Positions 36,452 to 44,489 of a stretch of DNA of 64,000 nt are shown here, piece after piece; positions within the stretch are counted from its first letter, which is position 1, and every line of letters begins with the position of its first letter. The notes under the pieces were generated by a model. The model was not told the DNA's origin, made no database searches, and saw only the letters and a list, made by a program, of their open reading frames with translations. A program made the translations under genes and the position numbers. Origin of the DNA: Enterococcaceae bacterium OF42-14pH9A (lineage in GTDB: Bacteria > Bacillota > Bacilli > Lactobacillales > Enterococcaceae); assembly GCA_027692465.1 (NCBI GenBank), contig JAQEYU010000002.1, positions 310,001 through 374,000 on the forward strand. The letters are read 5' to 3'.

Positions 36452-36617
36452 TAAGGTCCGTCTGAAAACGCCAGTGCAGCTATTTTGGTCCTTTTCACCG
36501 CAATCCGGGTCGTAACTGGGCAGCTTTGTACCACATAAGCTGCGTTTTACTCCTTGATTTCGGCAGGTCCGCAAAAATCTGGATTCTCCCCGGCGGTTTC
36601 AGACACGTCCGACTTAA
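36452..36617. repeat. MITE-like palindromic repeat, copy B
   Basis: This copy shares the internal order of copy A at 2545-2706: TATTTTGGTCCTTTTCACCG, then CCACATAAGCTGCG and CTTGATTTCGGCAGGTCCGC. Its ends are TAAGGTCCGTCTGAAAACGC at the left and GGCGGTTTCAGACACGTCC at the right. Compared with copy A, both ends changed together (ACTC/GAGT in A, ACGCC/GGCGG in B), so pairing of the ends was kept. It lies in the leader of the methyltransferase gene, and a lone right-end sequence lies nearby at 36290-36308. Confidence 0.65.
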
Positions 36618-36639
36618 ACTACAGAAATGAGGCATTTTG

Positions 36640-37386
36640 ATGGACTTACATACCGGCGAACGTATCGATCAGCTGTATGCCGAAGATATCCGCATCATCC
36701 AAAGCAGCGAGGTTTTTTCCTTCTCGCTGGATGCGGTGCTGCTGGCCAATTTTCCCAAGATCCCGAAGCGGGGCAAGATTGTCGACTTGTGCGCCGGCAA
36801 TGGTGCGGTCGGTCTCTTTGTCGCAAAAAAAACGCTGGGCCAAATCGAAATGGTGGAGCTGCAGCCACGATTAGCAGACATGGCACAACGCAGTGTAGCG
36901 TTAAACGGCTTGGCTGAACAGATCACCGTCCATCAGCTGGATCTAAAAGACAGCTTATCAGTGATCCCGGCTGATTCAGTGGATTTGCTGCTGTGCAACC
37001 CGCCTTATTTCAAAAATCTGCCGACAAACGATAAAAACCCCAATTCCCATCTGGCGATTGCTCGCCACGAAATCCACGCCGATCTCCACGATGTGCTGCG
37101 GGTCTCTGCCAAAATGCTCAAGATGAACGGCCGCTTTGCCATGGTCCACCGACCGGAACGTTTTCTGGAGATTATGCAGCTGATGCCGAAATACCGGATC
37201 GCCCCCAAGCGCGTGCAGTTTGTCTACCCCAAAGCTGACAAGGACGCCAACATCCTGCTGGTGGAAGGGATCAAGGACGGTAAGATGGACGGCTTCAAAG
37301 TTGCCCCGCCGCTGATCACATACGGAACCGACGGCGAATATACCCAAGAAATCAAGGAGATGCTATTCGGAAATGGCCGCAGCTGA
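36640..37386 (+). CDS. trmN6: tRNA1(Val) (adenine(37)-N6)-methyltransferase
   Basis: This is a class I SAM-dependent methyltransferase of the YfiC/TrmN6 (YabB) type. The SAM site is IVDLCAGNGAVGLF and the catalytic N6-adenine motif is LLCNPPYFKN. The usual opening ERIDQLYAEDIRIIQ and the closing LITYG are present. I start at the ATG at 36640 with GAGG seven bases upstream; a TTG at 36637 is possible. The next gene, for a GIY-YIG protein, overlaps its end by 14 bases, a pairing common in Bacilli (yabB-yazA). Confidence 0.92.
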   Translation: MDLHTGERIDQLYAEDIRIIQSSEVFSFSLDAVLLANFPKIPKRGKIVDLCAGNGAVGLFVAKKTLGQIEMVELQPRLADMAQRSVALNGLAEQITVHQLDLKDSLSVIPADSVDLLLCNPPYFKNLPTNDKNPNSHLAIARHEIHADLHDVLRVSAKMLKMNGRFAMVHRPERFLEIMQLMPKYRIAPKRVQFVYPKADKDANILLVEGIKDGKMDGFKVAPPLITYGTDGEYTQEIKEMLFGNGRS

Positions 37387-37672
37387 ACATTATTTTTACG
37401 TCCTCCACTGTCGCGATGGCAGCTATTACGGCGGCTATACCACCGAACTCAAGCGGCGGTTGGCGGAGCACAACGCAGGGATCGGCGCCAAGTACACCCA
37501 TCCTCAGAGCCGGCGACCGCTGAGGATGATCCATGCCGAAGTCTTCCCGACCCGCAGTGAAGCCACCAAAGCCGAAGCCGCCTTCAAAAAACTGCCTCGA
37601 GCGGCGAAGGACCGTTACCTGCGGGACCATCGCCTGCACAATGTCGCCGAATCAGCGACTGCCGACGACTAA
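37373..37672 (+). CDS. GIY-YIG nuclease-fold protein (YazA/UPF0213 family)
   Basis: The 99-residue protein is a single GIY-YIG domain. The core is YFYVLHCRDGSYYGGYT, where the first YVL stands for GIY and YGGY for YIG, and a conserved Arg follows in LKRRLAEHN. Catalytic Glu is likely in KAEAAFK. The family is widespread and its role is not established; a link to nucleic acid repair is assumed. It overlaps the methyltransferase gene and shares its transcript. A strong terminator follows. Confidence 0.9.
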   Translation: MAAAEHYFYVLHCRDGSYYGGYTTELKRRLAEHNAGIGAKYTHPQSRRPLRMIHAEVFPTRSEATKAEAAFKKLPRAAKDRYLRDHRLHNVAESATADD

Positions 37673-37702
37673 CCGACAGCTGAATAAGCGAATACTCAAC
37701 AA

Positions 37703-37747
37703 AAAGGATCCCTGCCATTTTTTAGCGGGGATCCTTGCTTGTTTTTA
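37703..37747. terminator. Bidirectional terminator
   Basis: AAGGATCCCTGC pairs with GCGGGGATCCTT with A and T runs outside. It separates the converging GIY-YIG gene and the HyuA/HExxH operon. Confidence 0.9.
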
Positions 37748-37769
37748 AAACGCGTTATACTGATCTGAT

Positions 37770-38516
37770 TCACGGCGAGGCGACATCATTTCGAGTCAGT
37801 TTTACGAGCATTGCACTGAGACGCCCGGGATAAAAAGGCCAGTCGGTCAGCTTTTGGGCAAAAGCCATCGCAGAAATTTCCCGTAAGACGGACAGTTCGG
37901 TTTGATGGGTATAAGGTCCCAGCTGCCACAGCTTCAAGCGGTAGTCCTGCTGCGGGACTGCCTTTCGGGTTTCGTCCAGGTAATGAAAAAGCTCATGGGC
38001 GATCACCACCTCTCGCCAAGAAACATAGCGTAAAAGCGGCATTCCGGCGGCTTCCGCCTGCTCATCATAGCGGGCAAAATAGCGGTTGACGAAGATCTCA
38101 TTAGGCGTTTCAAAATACCCAACCGTGGTAAACTCCGGCGCAATGGGATATTCGCTGTCAGTCACGACAGCCCCCAGACGGACAGCCAAGGCGGCCGGAT
38201 CCAGTAACCGTTGTCGGCTTGGCTGGATTCCGCCTGTCGCTGCTTCTGTCTCATGACTGATTTCAGGATTGTCGTCTGGTTGGTTCTTACTATCGGTCTT
38301 GGCAGCTGAATCATCAGCGGCTTTCTTTTCAGAGGAATATTCCTGCAAAAGTTTTTCTGCCAGCTCCACGCCGATCTGCAAAGCTGTGCTGGTCAGTTCG
38401 GCTCTTTTGGCAGCTGGAATTTTCCTGCCGAAGCGGTCAGCCGCCAACTGTGCCAAAGCATCCTGATAAGGATCAGCTGCCAGGGCCTGCTGAAATTCGG
38501 CTTTCAAGTCCATCAT
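37770..38516 (-). CDS. HExxH zincin-like protein coupled to the HyuA-like gene
   Basis: I recognise no named family for this 248-residue product. The C-terminal half has AHELFHYLDE, with His174, Glu175 and His178 forming an HExxH zinc site, and a downstream ELSVLREISAMAF stretch whose Glu could be the third ligand. The middle, about residues 62-98, is a low-complexity acidic/Ser/Lys linker; the N-terminal part is mostly helical. It has no signal peptide, so it should be cytoplasmic. Its ATG overlaps the HyuA stop as ATGA, implying translational coupling. It may be a maturation factor or a metal-dependent hydrolase acting with HyuA; this is inference. Confidence 0.7.
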   Translation of the reverse strand: MMDLKAEFQQALAADPYQDALAQLAADRFGRKIPAAKRAELTSTALQIGVELAEKLLQEYSSEKKAADDSAAKTDSKNQPDDNPEISHETEAATGGIQPSRQRLLDPAALAVRLGAVVTDSEYPIAPEFTTVGYFETPNEIFVNRYFARYDEQAEAAGMPLLRYVSWREVVIAHELFHYLDETRKAVPQQDYRLKLWQLGPYTHQTELSVLREISAMAFAQKLTDWPFYPGRLSAMLVKLTRNDVASP

Positions 38517-40630
38517 AGGTTATTCCGGGCGCCCACGACGATGACTTCTTCTTTCCCGCCGTGCTGCATCAGTTCCGTATCCATTACCATGTGCAGCTGA
38601 GAAAGTTCCAGCATGCCTGTGTAGTCGATGACTTTGGCCCCGATACACAGGTAGATATCCGGTGCCAGCTTGATGTCACTCTTGTAAACGGCCAGATCTT
38701 CCCAGTATTTGTCGACGATATTGCGGATTCCGCCGACTGTGGCTTTTTTGGCTTCGGCATCCCCTCGTTGGACTTTGATGAAACCTTTTTTATCGATGAT
38801 TCGCATTTCCTGTTTGTCGTTTTTCATGGTGCCAAAGCAGAAGAAGTAGTCGTTTTCTTCGATCAGGTATACTTTCTCTTCGGATACCTGCATCGATTTG
38901 GCTACCAGTTTCAGGGCTTCTGCTTCATCCACTTTAGCGGCCAGGTCGGTAGTCCTCACTTCCGTCGAACCGGTGGCGATCGCCCGCACTTTATTGGTCT
39001 GGGCATCGATCTCCATTTGGACTTCGATGGTTTCCGGTGAAGCTCCGGATTTGGTGGCCGATTGGATAGCTTCCGTCCGGATATCTTCCAAGTCTTGCGG
39101 CGAAGGATTCGGAATGACCCGTTCCACTACGTCGCGGACCATCGCCAGCGCCACCCCGATAGAGGAAATGACTTCCGCATGTTTGGCGATGTCATAGCCC
39201 AGCCCCATACGTTTGGCTGTGTATGGCAACAGGGCCGTCGCACCGCCTCCGCCGCCGACCAAAGAGATCTGGCTGCGTTCGACTTTGTGCTTGTCGGCTA
39301 AAAAGTTGATGACCTTGATCACGACATCCGAAGCTTTGTCCATGATCTGGGTAGCCGCTGCCTCTACGCTGATCCCGAGTTCGGCTGCCAAGGCACCGAT
39401 CGCTTTTTTACAGCTTTCCGGATAGCCATAAGAATAGTCGCCGGCTTTCACCAGCCCCAAAGCATTGGCGGCACAAGTAACTGTGATGGCGTAGCGTTTG
39501 CCGTCCGCACTCTCGATGGCAATGTAATCGTTCGGGTCGTTTTCCAACGGCTGGATCCGCACAACTTTCGGATCGATGATCTCTTCAGGTTTGGCAAAAG
39601 CCACATAAGGCAGCTTGGCAATATGGGCCGAACGGGGACCGACTGCCACGACGGCATTTTTGTCAGCTCGGACCATACTGCCGCCGGCCACCCCGGAAAC
39701 GTGCACGTCCAGTGAACTGATCAAGGTCTTATGTCCGCCCACCACGGAATAATCAATCATCGGCCGCCCGTTTTTGATGACCCCGATATCAGTACTGGTA
39801 CCGCCGACTTCAAAGAACACCGCATTGGAGGCTTTCAAATACATCAAGGCACCGACTGTTGAAGCCGCCGGACCGGAAAGCATGGTCAAAACCGGTCGCT
39901 TGCGCATTTCATTGATATCCATAACCCCGCCGTCCCCACGCATGATCATCAGTGGTACTTTGATCCCTGCTTGACGAACAGAATCTTCAGTGCTGTCGGC
40001 TGTTTCAAACATTTTCGGTAAAATGGATGCATTAATCACTGCGGTTCGGGTACGTTTGGACAAGCCGTACATTTTACTGATATCAGAAGCTTGGGAAACT
40101 TCCAGGCCCATTTCTTTTCCTACGGCTGCGATTTCCTGCTCTTCCAGATTGTCATCCACTCCGAACGCCTCGGAAGCGACGATCACCTGAGCCCCGTCTC
40201 CCACCAATTCTTCAATAGTACGTTTGGCGGTCGCCCGGTCGAATTTTTTCAACGGAATATAGCGGTTGTGGGTCTTGATCCGGCGTTTGCCGGTCTCATC
40301 CAAAATAATATCGTCAATCTTCGCCTGCCGTTTTGCCATAAAGCTGTTGCCCATGCCTACCACACCGGTCACCGCCACGTCACCTTCTAAAAGGGCATTG
40401 GTGGCTTGGGTCGTACTGTGAGCAATAAAGGTCACTTCCTCCGGGGCGATTCCGTTGTCTTTCAAGCATTTTTCAAAAGCTTGGACAACACCGGCAGAAA
40501 CCCCCAGTTCGTCATCGTGAGTGGTCTTCACAGAACCGATTCCCACGATTTCAAAGGTATCATTATCGATTGCGACAGCTTTCGTATGGGTACCCCCAAC
40601 GTCGATGCCGACACGGATTGCTCGTTTCAT
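38513..40630 (-). CDS. HyuA-like hydantoinase/oxoprolinase family protein
   Basis: This 705-residue protein belongs to the ATP-dependent hydantoinase A/oxoprolinase superfamily, which also includes acetone carboxylase and acetophenone carboxylase subunits. The start GIDVGGTHTKAVAI is the ATPase phosphate 1 motif of the ASKHA fold, and FEVGGTSTDIGVI is the second. The last 150 residues (from about 560) are less typical and may form a specialised tail. No HyuB partner gene is found nearby, so it may work alone. It follows a permease gene with 14 bp and overlaps the HExxH gene by four. The substrate is unknown; in related operons a cyclic amide or a carboxylate would be expected. Confidence 0.88.
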   Translation of the reverse strand: MKRAIRVGIDVGGTHTKAVAIDNDTFEIVGIGSVKTTHDDELGVSAGVVQAFEKCLKDNGIAPEEVTFIAHSTTQATNALLEGDVAVTGVVGMGNSFMAKRQAKIDDIILDETGKRRIKTHNRYIPLKKFDRATAKRTIEELVGDGAQVIVASEAFGVDDNLEEQEIAAVGKEMGLEVSQASDISKMYGLSKRTRTAVINASILPKMFETADSTEDSVRQAGIKVPLMIMRGDGGVMDINEMRKRPVLTMLSGPAASTVGALMYLKASNAVFFEVGGTSTDIGVIKNGRPMIDYSVVGGHKTLISSLDVHVSGVAGGSMVRADKNAVVAVGPRSAHIAKLPYVAFAKPEEIIDPKVVRIQPLENDPNDYIAIESADGKRYAITVTCAANALGLVKAGDYSYGYPESCKKAIGALAAELGISVEAAATQIMDKASDVVIKVINFLADKHKVERSQISLVGGGGGATALLPYTAKRMGLGYDIAKHAEVISSIGVALAMVRDVVERVIPNPSPQDLEDIRTEAIQSATKSGASPETIEVQMEIDAQTNKVRAIATGSTEVRTTDLAAKVDEAEALKLVAKSMQVSEEKVYLIEENDYFFCFGTMKNDKQEMRIIDKKGFIKVQRGDAEAKKATVGGIRNIVDKYWEDLAVYKSDIKLAPDIYLCIGAKVIDYTGMLELSQLHMVMDTELMQHGGKEEVIVVGARNNL

Positions 40631-40644
40631 ATAGTATCCACTCC

Positions 40645-41928
40645 TTAACCAAACATGAAGTAACAGATCATCACATTAATCGCACCGGCTGCCCAGCCCC
40701 ACGGTACCCCCGTCAGCATGAACTCTTTGGCGCTCACCTTGGTGTAATTCAGCGCCCACAGGTTCCATGATTGGGTCGGACAGGTAGACAGGTTCATGGC
40801 GATCGTTGGGATGTAAATCAGCGGGAACAACAAGCTGACTGGAAAGACGCCCATTGCCTGCAAGATTCCGATCGTCGCACTGCCGGCACCAAAGACGGTC
40901 AACGGCCCACGGAACAACCCCAGGGGAATCAAGACTGCAAATGCCAGACAGAGAACCAGTGAATTCGTTGGTACGATATCCCCGAGAACCGCTTGGAAGA
41001 AAGGTGCCGCCACGCCGGATGCTTTATTGAACATCGGCAAAATAAACAAGAATCCTAACAGAGAAGCTACGTCCACGACCCCTTCATAGAAGGTCCGAGT
41101 GATCAGGCGGGTCCCGTCTTTGTAGTTAGGCAGCTTGCCGGTAACCGCCAACGCGTACAAGGAAGCTACGATAAAGGCCGGAATCGGCTGCCAGTTGAAG
41201 CCGATGGCCAAGAGTACCGGAATCACCGGTGTCAACAAGGCGTAGATTGGAATGTCTTTTTTGCGTTCGATCGTCGCAGCCGTCGCCGCCCAGTTGAAAG
41301 ATTTTTTCTTACGCAAGCCGAAAACCAACATCAAGATAATCATCAAAGTCTGTACTCCAAGAGCGGCAAAACCGAATTTCAAATAGTTCATGTCATATTG
41401 GTATTCCGGAAAAATTCCTTGCATTTGTTTGAACAATACGATATTGACATACATCCCTGAGCCGACACTCATCAAATAACTGGTCACCGCCAGCTTTTTC
41501 GGCACACCCAGCGACATCAGGATCGGCAAAACGATAATCCCGATGGCAACCACTGCGCCGGCCCCGAATGTGGAAGTAAAGATCAGTGTCGTCACCAACG
41601 ACAACAGAACTGTGGTGAACAGCGGATTCTCACCACTGAGCTCCACTGTCTTTTTGATCAGACTGGAAGCAATCTCGGTTTCAATCAAGATGCGACCGAA
41701 CCAGGAACCGAAAATAACGATAACAGCGGTCGCCCCCCAGCTTTCCGGGCCCCCTTGAAAAATGTTTACCATCGCTTCGTCCCAGGTCAGCCGGCCGCCC
41801 AGGATACTGAACCCGGCCCAGACGATAGCCATGACGAAGAAGCCCACCATCAGGTTTCCCCCTTTGGCAGCAAAGCGGATCAATAGGAAATACGTGATCA
41901 ATAAAATGATACCAATTGCAAAATCCAT
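40645..41928 (-). CDS. Permease of the gluconate/citrate-type carboxylate transporter group
   Basis: The 427-residue protein is very hydrophobic, with about 11-12 membrane helices in two halves. It resembles the Gnt/Cit carboxylate permeases; TFGAGAVVAIGIIVLPI in the first half and FRGPLTVFGAGSATIG in the second could form the substrate-binding turns. It begins after three 120-bp repeats and immediately precedes the HyuA-like gene. It probably brings in the substrate of the operon as an anion. GGGAGG precedes the start. Confidence 0.8.
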   Translation of the reverse strand: MDFAIGIILLITYFLLIRFAAKGGNLMVGFFVMAIVWAGFSILGGRLTWDEAMVNIFQGGPESWGATAVIVIFGSWFGRILIETEIASSLIKKTVELSGENPLFTTVLLSLVTTLIFTSTFGAGAVVAIGIIVLPILMSLGVPKKLAVTSYLMSVGSGMYVNIVLFKQMQGIFPEYQYDMNYLKFGFAALGVQTLMIILMLVFGLRKKKSFNWAATAATIERKKDIPIYALLTPVIPVLLAIGFNWQPIPAFIVASLYALAVTGKLPNYKDGTRLITRTFYEGVVDVASLLGFLFILPMFNKASGVAAPFFQAVLGDIVPTNSLVLCLAFAVLIPLGLFRGPLTVFGAGSATIGILQAMGVFPVSLLFPLIYIPTIAMNLSTCPTQSWNLWALNYTKVSAKEFMLTGVPWGWAAGAINVMICYFMFG

Positions 41929-41951
41929 AAATGTTTCCTCCCTTGTATTTT

Positions 41952-42300
41952 CTTGGTGTGTTAACTAAAAGTGCGGATTATCTGTTTTCAAAGAAAAGCA
42001 CTTTGGAAACTCGACGTCTTGCGGTAGGCAGCGGTCCGGATTGGACGCTCGGCCTGCGAAAATAGTCTTTGCTTGGTGTATTAACTGAAAGTGCGGATTA
42101 TCTGTTTTCAAAGAAGAGCACTTTGAAAACTCGACGTCTTGCGGTAGGCGGCGGTCCGGATTGGACGCTCGGCCTGCGAAAATAGTCTTTGCTTGGTGTG
42201 TTAACTGAAAGTGCGGATTATCTGTTTTCAAAGAAGAGCATTTTGAAAACTCGGAGTCTCGCGGTAGGCGGCGGTCTGAATTGGATACGGCCGCTGCCCC
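41952..42300. repeat. Three tandem copies of a 120-bp unit with a conserved hairpin
   Basis: Copies begin at 41952, 42072 and 42192 (CTTGGTGTGTTAACT or close) with an exact period of 120. The first two are complete and about 95% alike; the third is shortened and more changed at its end. Each has a hairpin of 10-bp arms around AAGAGCA or AAAAGCA: perfect GTTTTCAAAG/CTTTGAAAAC in copy 2, with one change in copies 1 and 3. The repeats fill the gap between the isomerase and permease genes of one operon. An 88-codon frame across them follows from the period being a multiple of three and is probably not a gene. Confidence 0.92.
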
Positions 42301-42310
42301 CGATACCCTT

Positions 42311-42859
42311 TTATTCCATATTGCTGTGCTGTGCTTTGGCGCTTTCGTTGGAGATGCTCAATTTTCGGCTGAGATCCAAGGTCACGTAATCCAATACGAT
42401 GTGCAGGCTCTGATCAAACAGTGAGCTCAATAATTGGATTGATGCAAGGCCGCTGCCGGTCTTCGTAGCACCGGGGATGATCACGGCGTTTGGGGTCAGT
42501 TGTGCTAACGGAGAGTCTGGAGAACTGGTAACAGCCACGACGGTCACAACGTTAGCGACAGCTTTTTGTGCCAACTGCAGGACTTGACCGGTCTTGCCTG
42601 ATCCCGAAATCGCCACCAGAATGTCCTCAGCTCCAATAGACGGAGTGATGGTCTCGCCGATCACATACACTTCACGATCGATGTGCATCAGTCGCATCGC
42701 AAAGCCCTTGCCCTGTAATCCGCTGCGGCCTTCGCCTAAAATAAAGACCCGTTTATCCTGTTGCAAAAGATCAACAAAATTCGTCAGCTGTTGTTCGTCC
42801 ACTTGAGCGATCACTTCTTGGATCTCGCTTAAGATTGTCGTCATCATTTCATTTTTCAT
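42311..42859 (-). CDS. SIS-domain 6-phospho-3-hexuloisomerase homologue
   Basis: The 182-residue product resembles HxlB, which interconverts D-arabino-3-hexulose 6-phosphate and fructose 6-phosphate. GEGRSGLQGKGFAMRLMHI and ISGSGKTGQVLQLA are the phospho-sugar-binding turns of this SIS branch, and GSG and SSLFDQSLHIVLD match the C-terminal part. Its ATG overlaps the HPS-type gene stop by ATGA, so the two are coupled as in the hxlAB pair. No formaldehyde-related regulator (HxlR) is seen, which speaks for a sugar-catabolic role. Confidence 0.85.
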   Translation of the reverse strand: MKNEMMTTILSEIQEVIAQVDEQQLTNFVDLLQQDKRVFILGEGRSGLQGKGFAMRLMHIDREVYVIGETITPSIGAEDILVAISGSGKTGQVLQLAQKAVANVVTVVAVTSSPDSPLAQLTPNAVIIPGATKTGSGLASIQLLSSLFDQSLHIVLDYVTLDLSRKLSISNESAKAQHSNME

Positions 42860-43476
42860 TTGGCTGCCTCCATAAATGCTTTCAGTGCCTGGGCCGGCTC
42901 CTTTGCCCCAGTGATCGCCGAACCGATGATAGCAATCTCCAATCCGGCGGTTTTTAATGCCGGAATATCCGCTAATTTCAGTCCCCCCGCCAACGCGACC
43001 CGCCGGATATGCGGGAACTTCTGTTTGAAAGCGGCAACTTGTCCGGAAACGTCAGTCACCCGACCGGCATCTTTGGCAAAGTGCATCCCGTATATCGCAT
43101 TGGGGTAGCTGTTGGCAATCGTCTCGATTCGTTCAGCGGAACACTCCAGCAGATCAATCAGCATTTCCCTTTCGTATTCTTCGGTCACTTGATAGCAGAT
43201 ATCCAGCGTCGCCTTGGCTGCGGCTCCCATGACCGTCAGGATATCAGCACCCGCTTCAAAATAGCGGCGGAACTCGTATTCTCCTTCATCGATGGTTTTG
43301 ATATCGGCCAATAACTGCCCTTTGCGCGGCAGCTTCTTGGTCTCGGTAACACAAGCCAGCCCGAAGTCTTTGGACAACGAGGTCCCCAATTCGATGATAT
43401 CGGCTTCCTGCAAGGCTTCTGTCAGTTCCACAGCTTTTTCCAACGGTACCCGATCGATTGCAGCTTGAATCTTCAT
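42856..43476 (-). CDS. Hexulose-6-phosphate synthase / 3-keto-L-gulonate-6-phosphate decarboxylase family protein
   Basis: This 206-residue protein is of the orotidine decarboxylase-like suprafamily. Asp8, Glu29, and the Asp58-x-Lys60-x-x-Asp63 motif (LADIKTIDEG) form the shared metal/phosphate site, and ALAGGLKL is the C-terminal phosphate loop. HPS joins or splits formaldehyde and ribulose 5-phosphate; KGPDC decarboxylates 3-keto-gulonate 6-phosphate. Here the region of the KGPDC HxxR motif reads MHFAKD, with Lys where KGPDC has Arg, and the T of its TGG loop is Ala, as in HPS. Pairing with a HxlB-like gene favours HPS chemistry, but neither is certain. It directly follows the kinase gene. 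Confidence 0.82.
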   Translation of the reverse strand: MKIQAAIDRVPLEKAVELTEALQEADIIELGTSLSKDFGLACVTETKKLPRKGQLLADIKTIDEGEYEFRRYFEAGADILTVMGAAAKATLDICYQVTEEYEREMLIDLLECSAERIETIANSYPNAIYGMHFAKDAGRVTDVSGQVAAFKQKFPHIRRVALAGGLKLADIPALKTAGLEIAIIGSAITGAKEPAQALKAFMEAAK

Positions 43477-44442
43477 TTACTCACCACGCCCTTCATGTTC
43501 AGCGATAAAGTCGGCCAATTGTGTCGGTGTCGGCAGATTTTCATTGTCGGAAATATGGCTGACCTGGATTGCGCCGATCGCATTGGCTCGTGTCAGGATC
43601 GCCTGCCAGTCCAGATTTTCCAACAGTCCGGTAATCACACCGACTGCAAAGCCGTCACCGGCCCCGACAGTATCGACAACTGCAGCCAGCTTGAAGCCGG
43701 CGACAGTCTCCTCTGTTTCACCGTCAGCGGTCTTGACTTTGACATAGGCGCCGGCCGGTCCCAGCTTAATGATTACGCCCCGGGAACCTTGTGCCAGATA
43801 GAAATCTGCTATTTCTTCTTTGGTTTCTTTTCCGGTCAAAAGCTGCCCTTCACTGATCCCCGGCAGTACATAGTCGGCAAGCGCTGCCATTTCATTGATG
43901 CGTCGGATCATGGTCGTTTCATCCGGCCAAAGTGTCGGACGCAGATTCGGATCGAAGGTGATGATGGTGTCGGCGTTTTTGGCAGCTGTCATCAGCTTTT
44001 TCACATAAGCAAAGGTGTCTTCGTTCAGCGCCATGAAGATCCCGGTGATATGCAGCAGATCCACATCGCTGAAGTCAATCGCAGGCGTCGGCGCATCTCC
44101 CAGATGAGAAGCAGCCGAGCCTTTGCGGAAATAGACGACTTCCGGATCCTTCTGACTGTCCTTATTCTTCAATTGAAAACCGGTTCCGTGGGTAGCATGA
44201 GTGAAGACTTTATCAGTGGCGATCCCTTCTTTGGCGATGAATTCTTTGATATAGGCGCCGAATGGATCATTGCCCACCTGAGTGATATAAGTCATGTCAT
44301 GTCCCAGTCGTTTGACGCCGATAGAGACATTAATCTCGGCACCGGCGATGAACCGGTCAAAGGCGGCGACATCTTTCAATGCCCCTTCCGTCTGTGCTAC
44401 AAACATGATCATCGGCTCGCCGATGGTAACTACTTTTGCCAT
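43477..44442 (-). CDS. PfkB-family sugar kinase, KdgK-like
   Basis: This 321-residue kinase has the PfkB signatures: an N-terminal GGE/GAE block (FIAGAEINVSIGVKRLG), FDPNLRPTLWP, and the ATP/catalytic motif DTVGAGDGFAVG with the base Asp. The FDPNLRPTLW block is common in 2-keto-3-deoxygluconate kinases, though fructokinase-like members also carry it. It ends three bases before the HPS-type start. It likely makes the phosphorylated sugar or sugar acid used by the next enzymes. Confidence 0.88.
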   Translation of the reverse strand: MAKVVTIGEPMIMFVAQTEGALKDVAAFDRFIAGAEINVSIGVKRLGHDMTYITQVGNDPFGAYIKEFIAKEGIATDKVFTHATHGTGFQLKNKDSQKDPEVVYFRKGSAASHLGDAPTPAIDFSDVDLLHITGIFMALNEDTFAYVKKLMTAAKNADTIITFDPNLRPTLWPDETTMIRRINEMAALADYVLPGISEGQLLTGKETKEEIADFYLAQGSRGVIIKLGPAGAYVKVKTADGETEETVAGFKLAAVVDTVGAGDGFAVGVITGLLENLDWQAILTRANAIGAIQVSHISDNENLPTPTQLADFIAEHEGRGE

Positions 44443-44489
44443 TTATTTTTCCCCGCTTTCTTTGTGGTTTTCCCAATTCGCCACTTGTA

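Noticed and set aside
41965..42231. An 88-codon minus-strand frame through the 120-bp repeats, giving a 40-residue protein repeat
   Set aside because: The open frame follows from the 120-base period being a multiple of three. It has no clear ribosome site and lies between two operon genes, so a repeat DNA/RNA element is the simpler reading.
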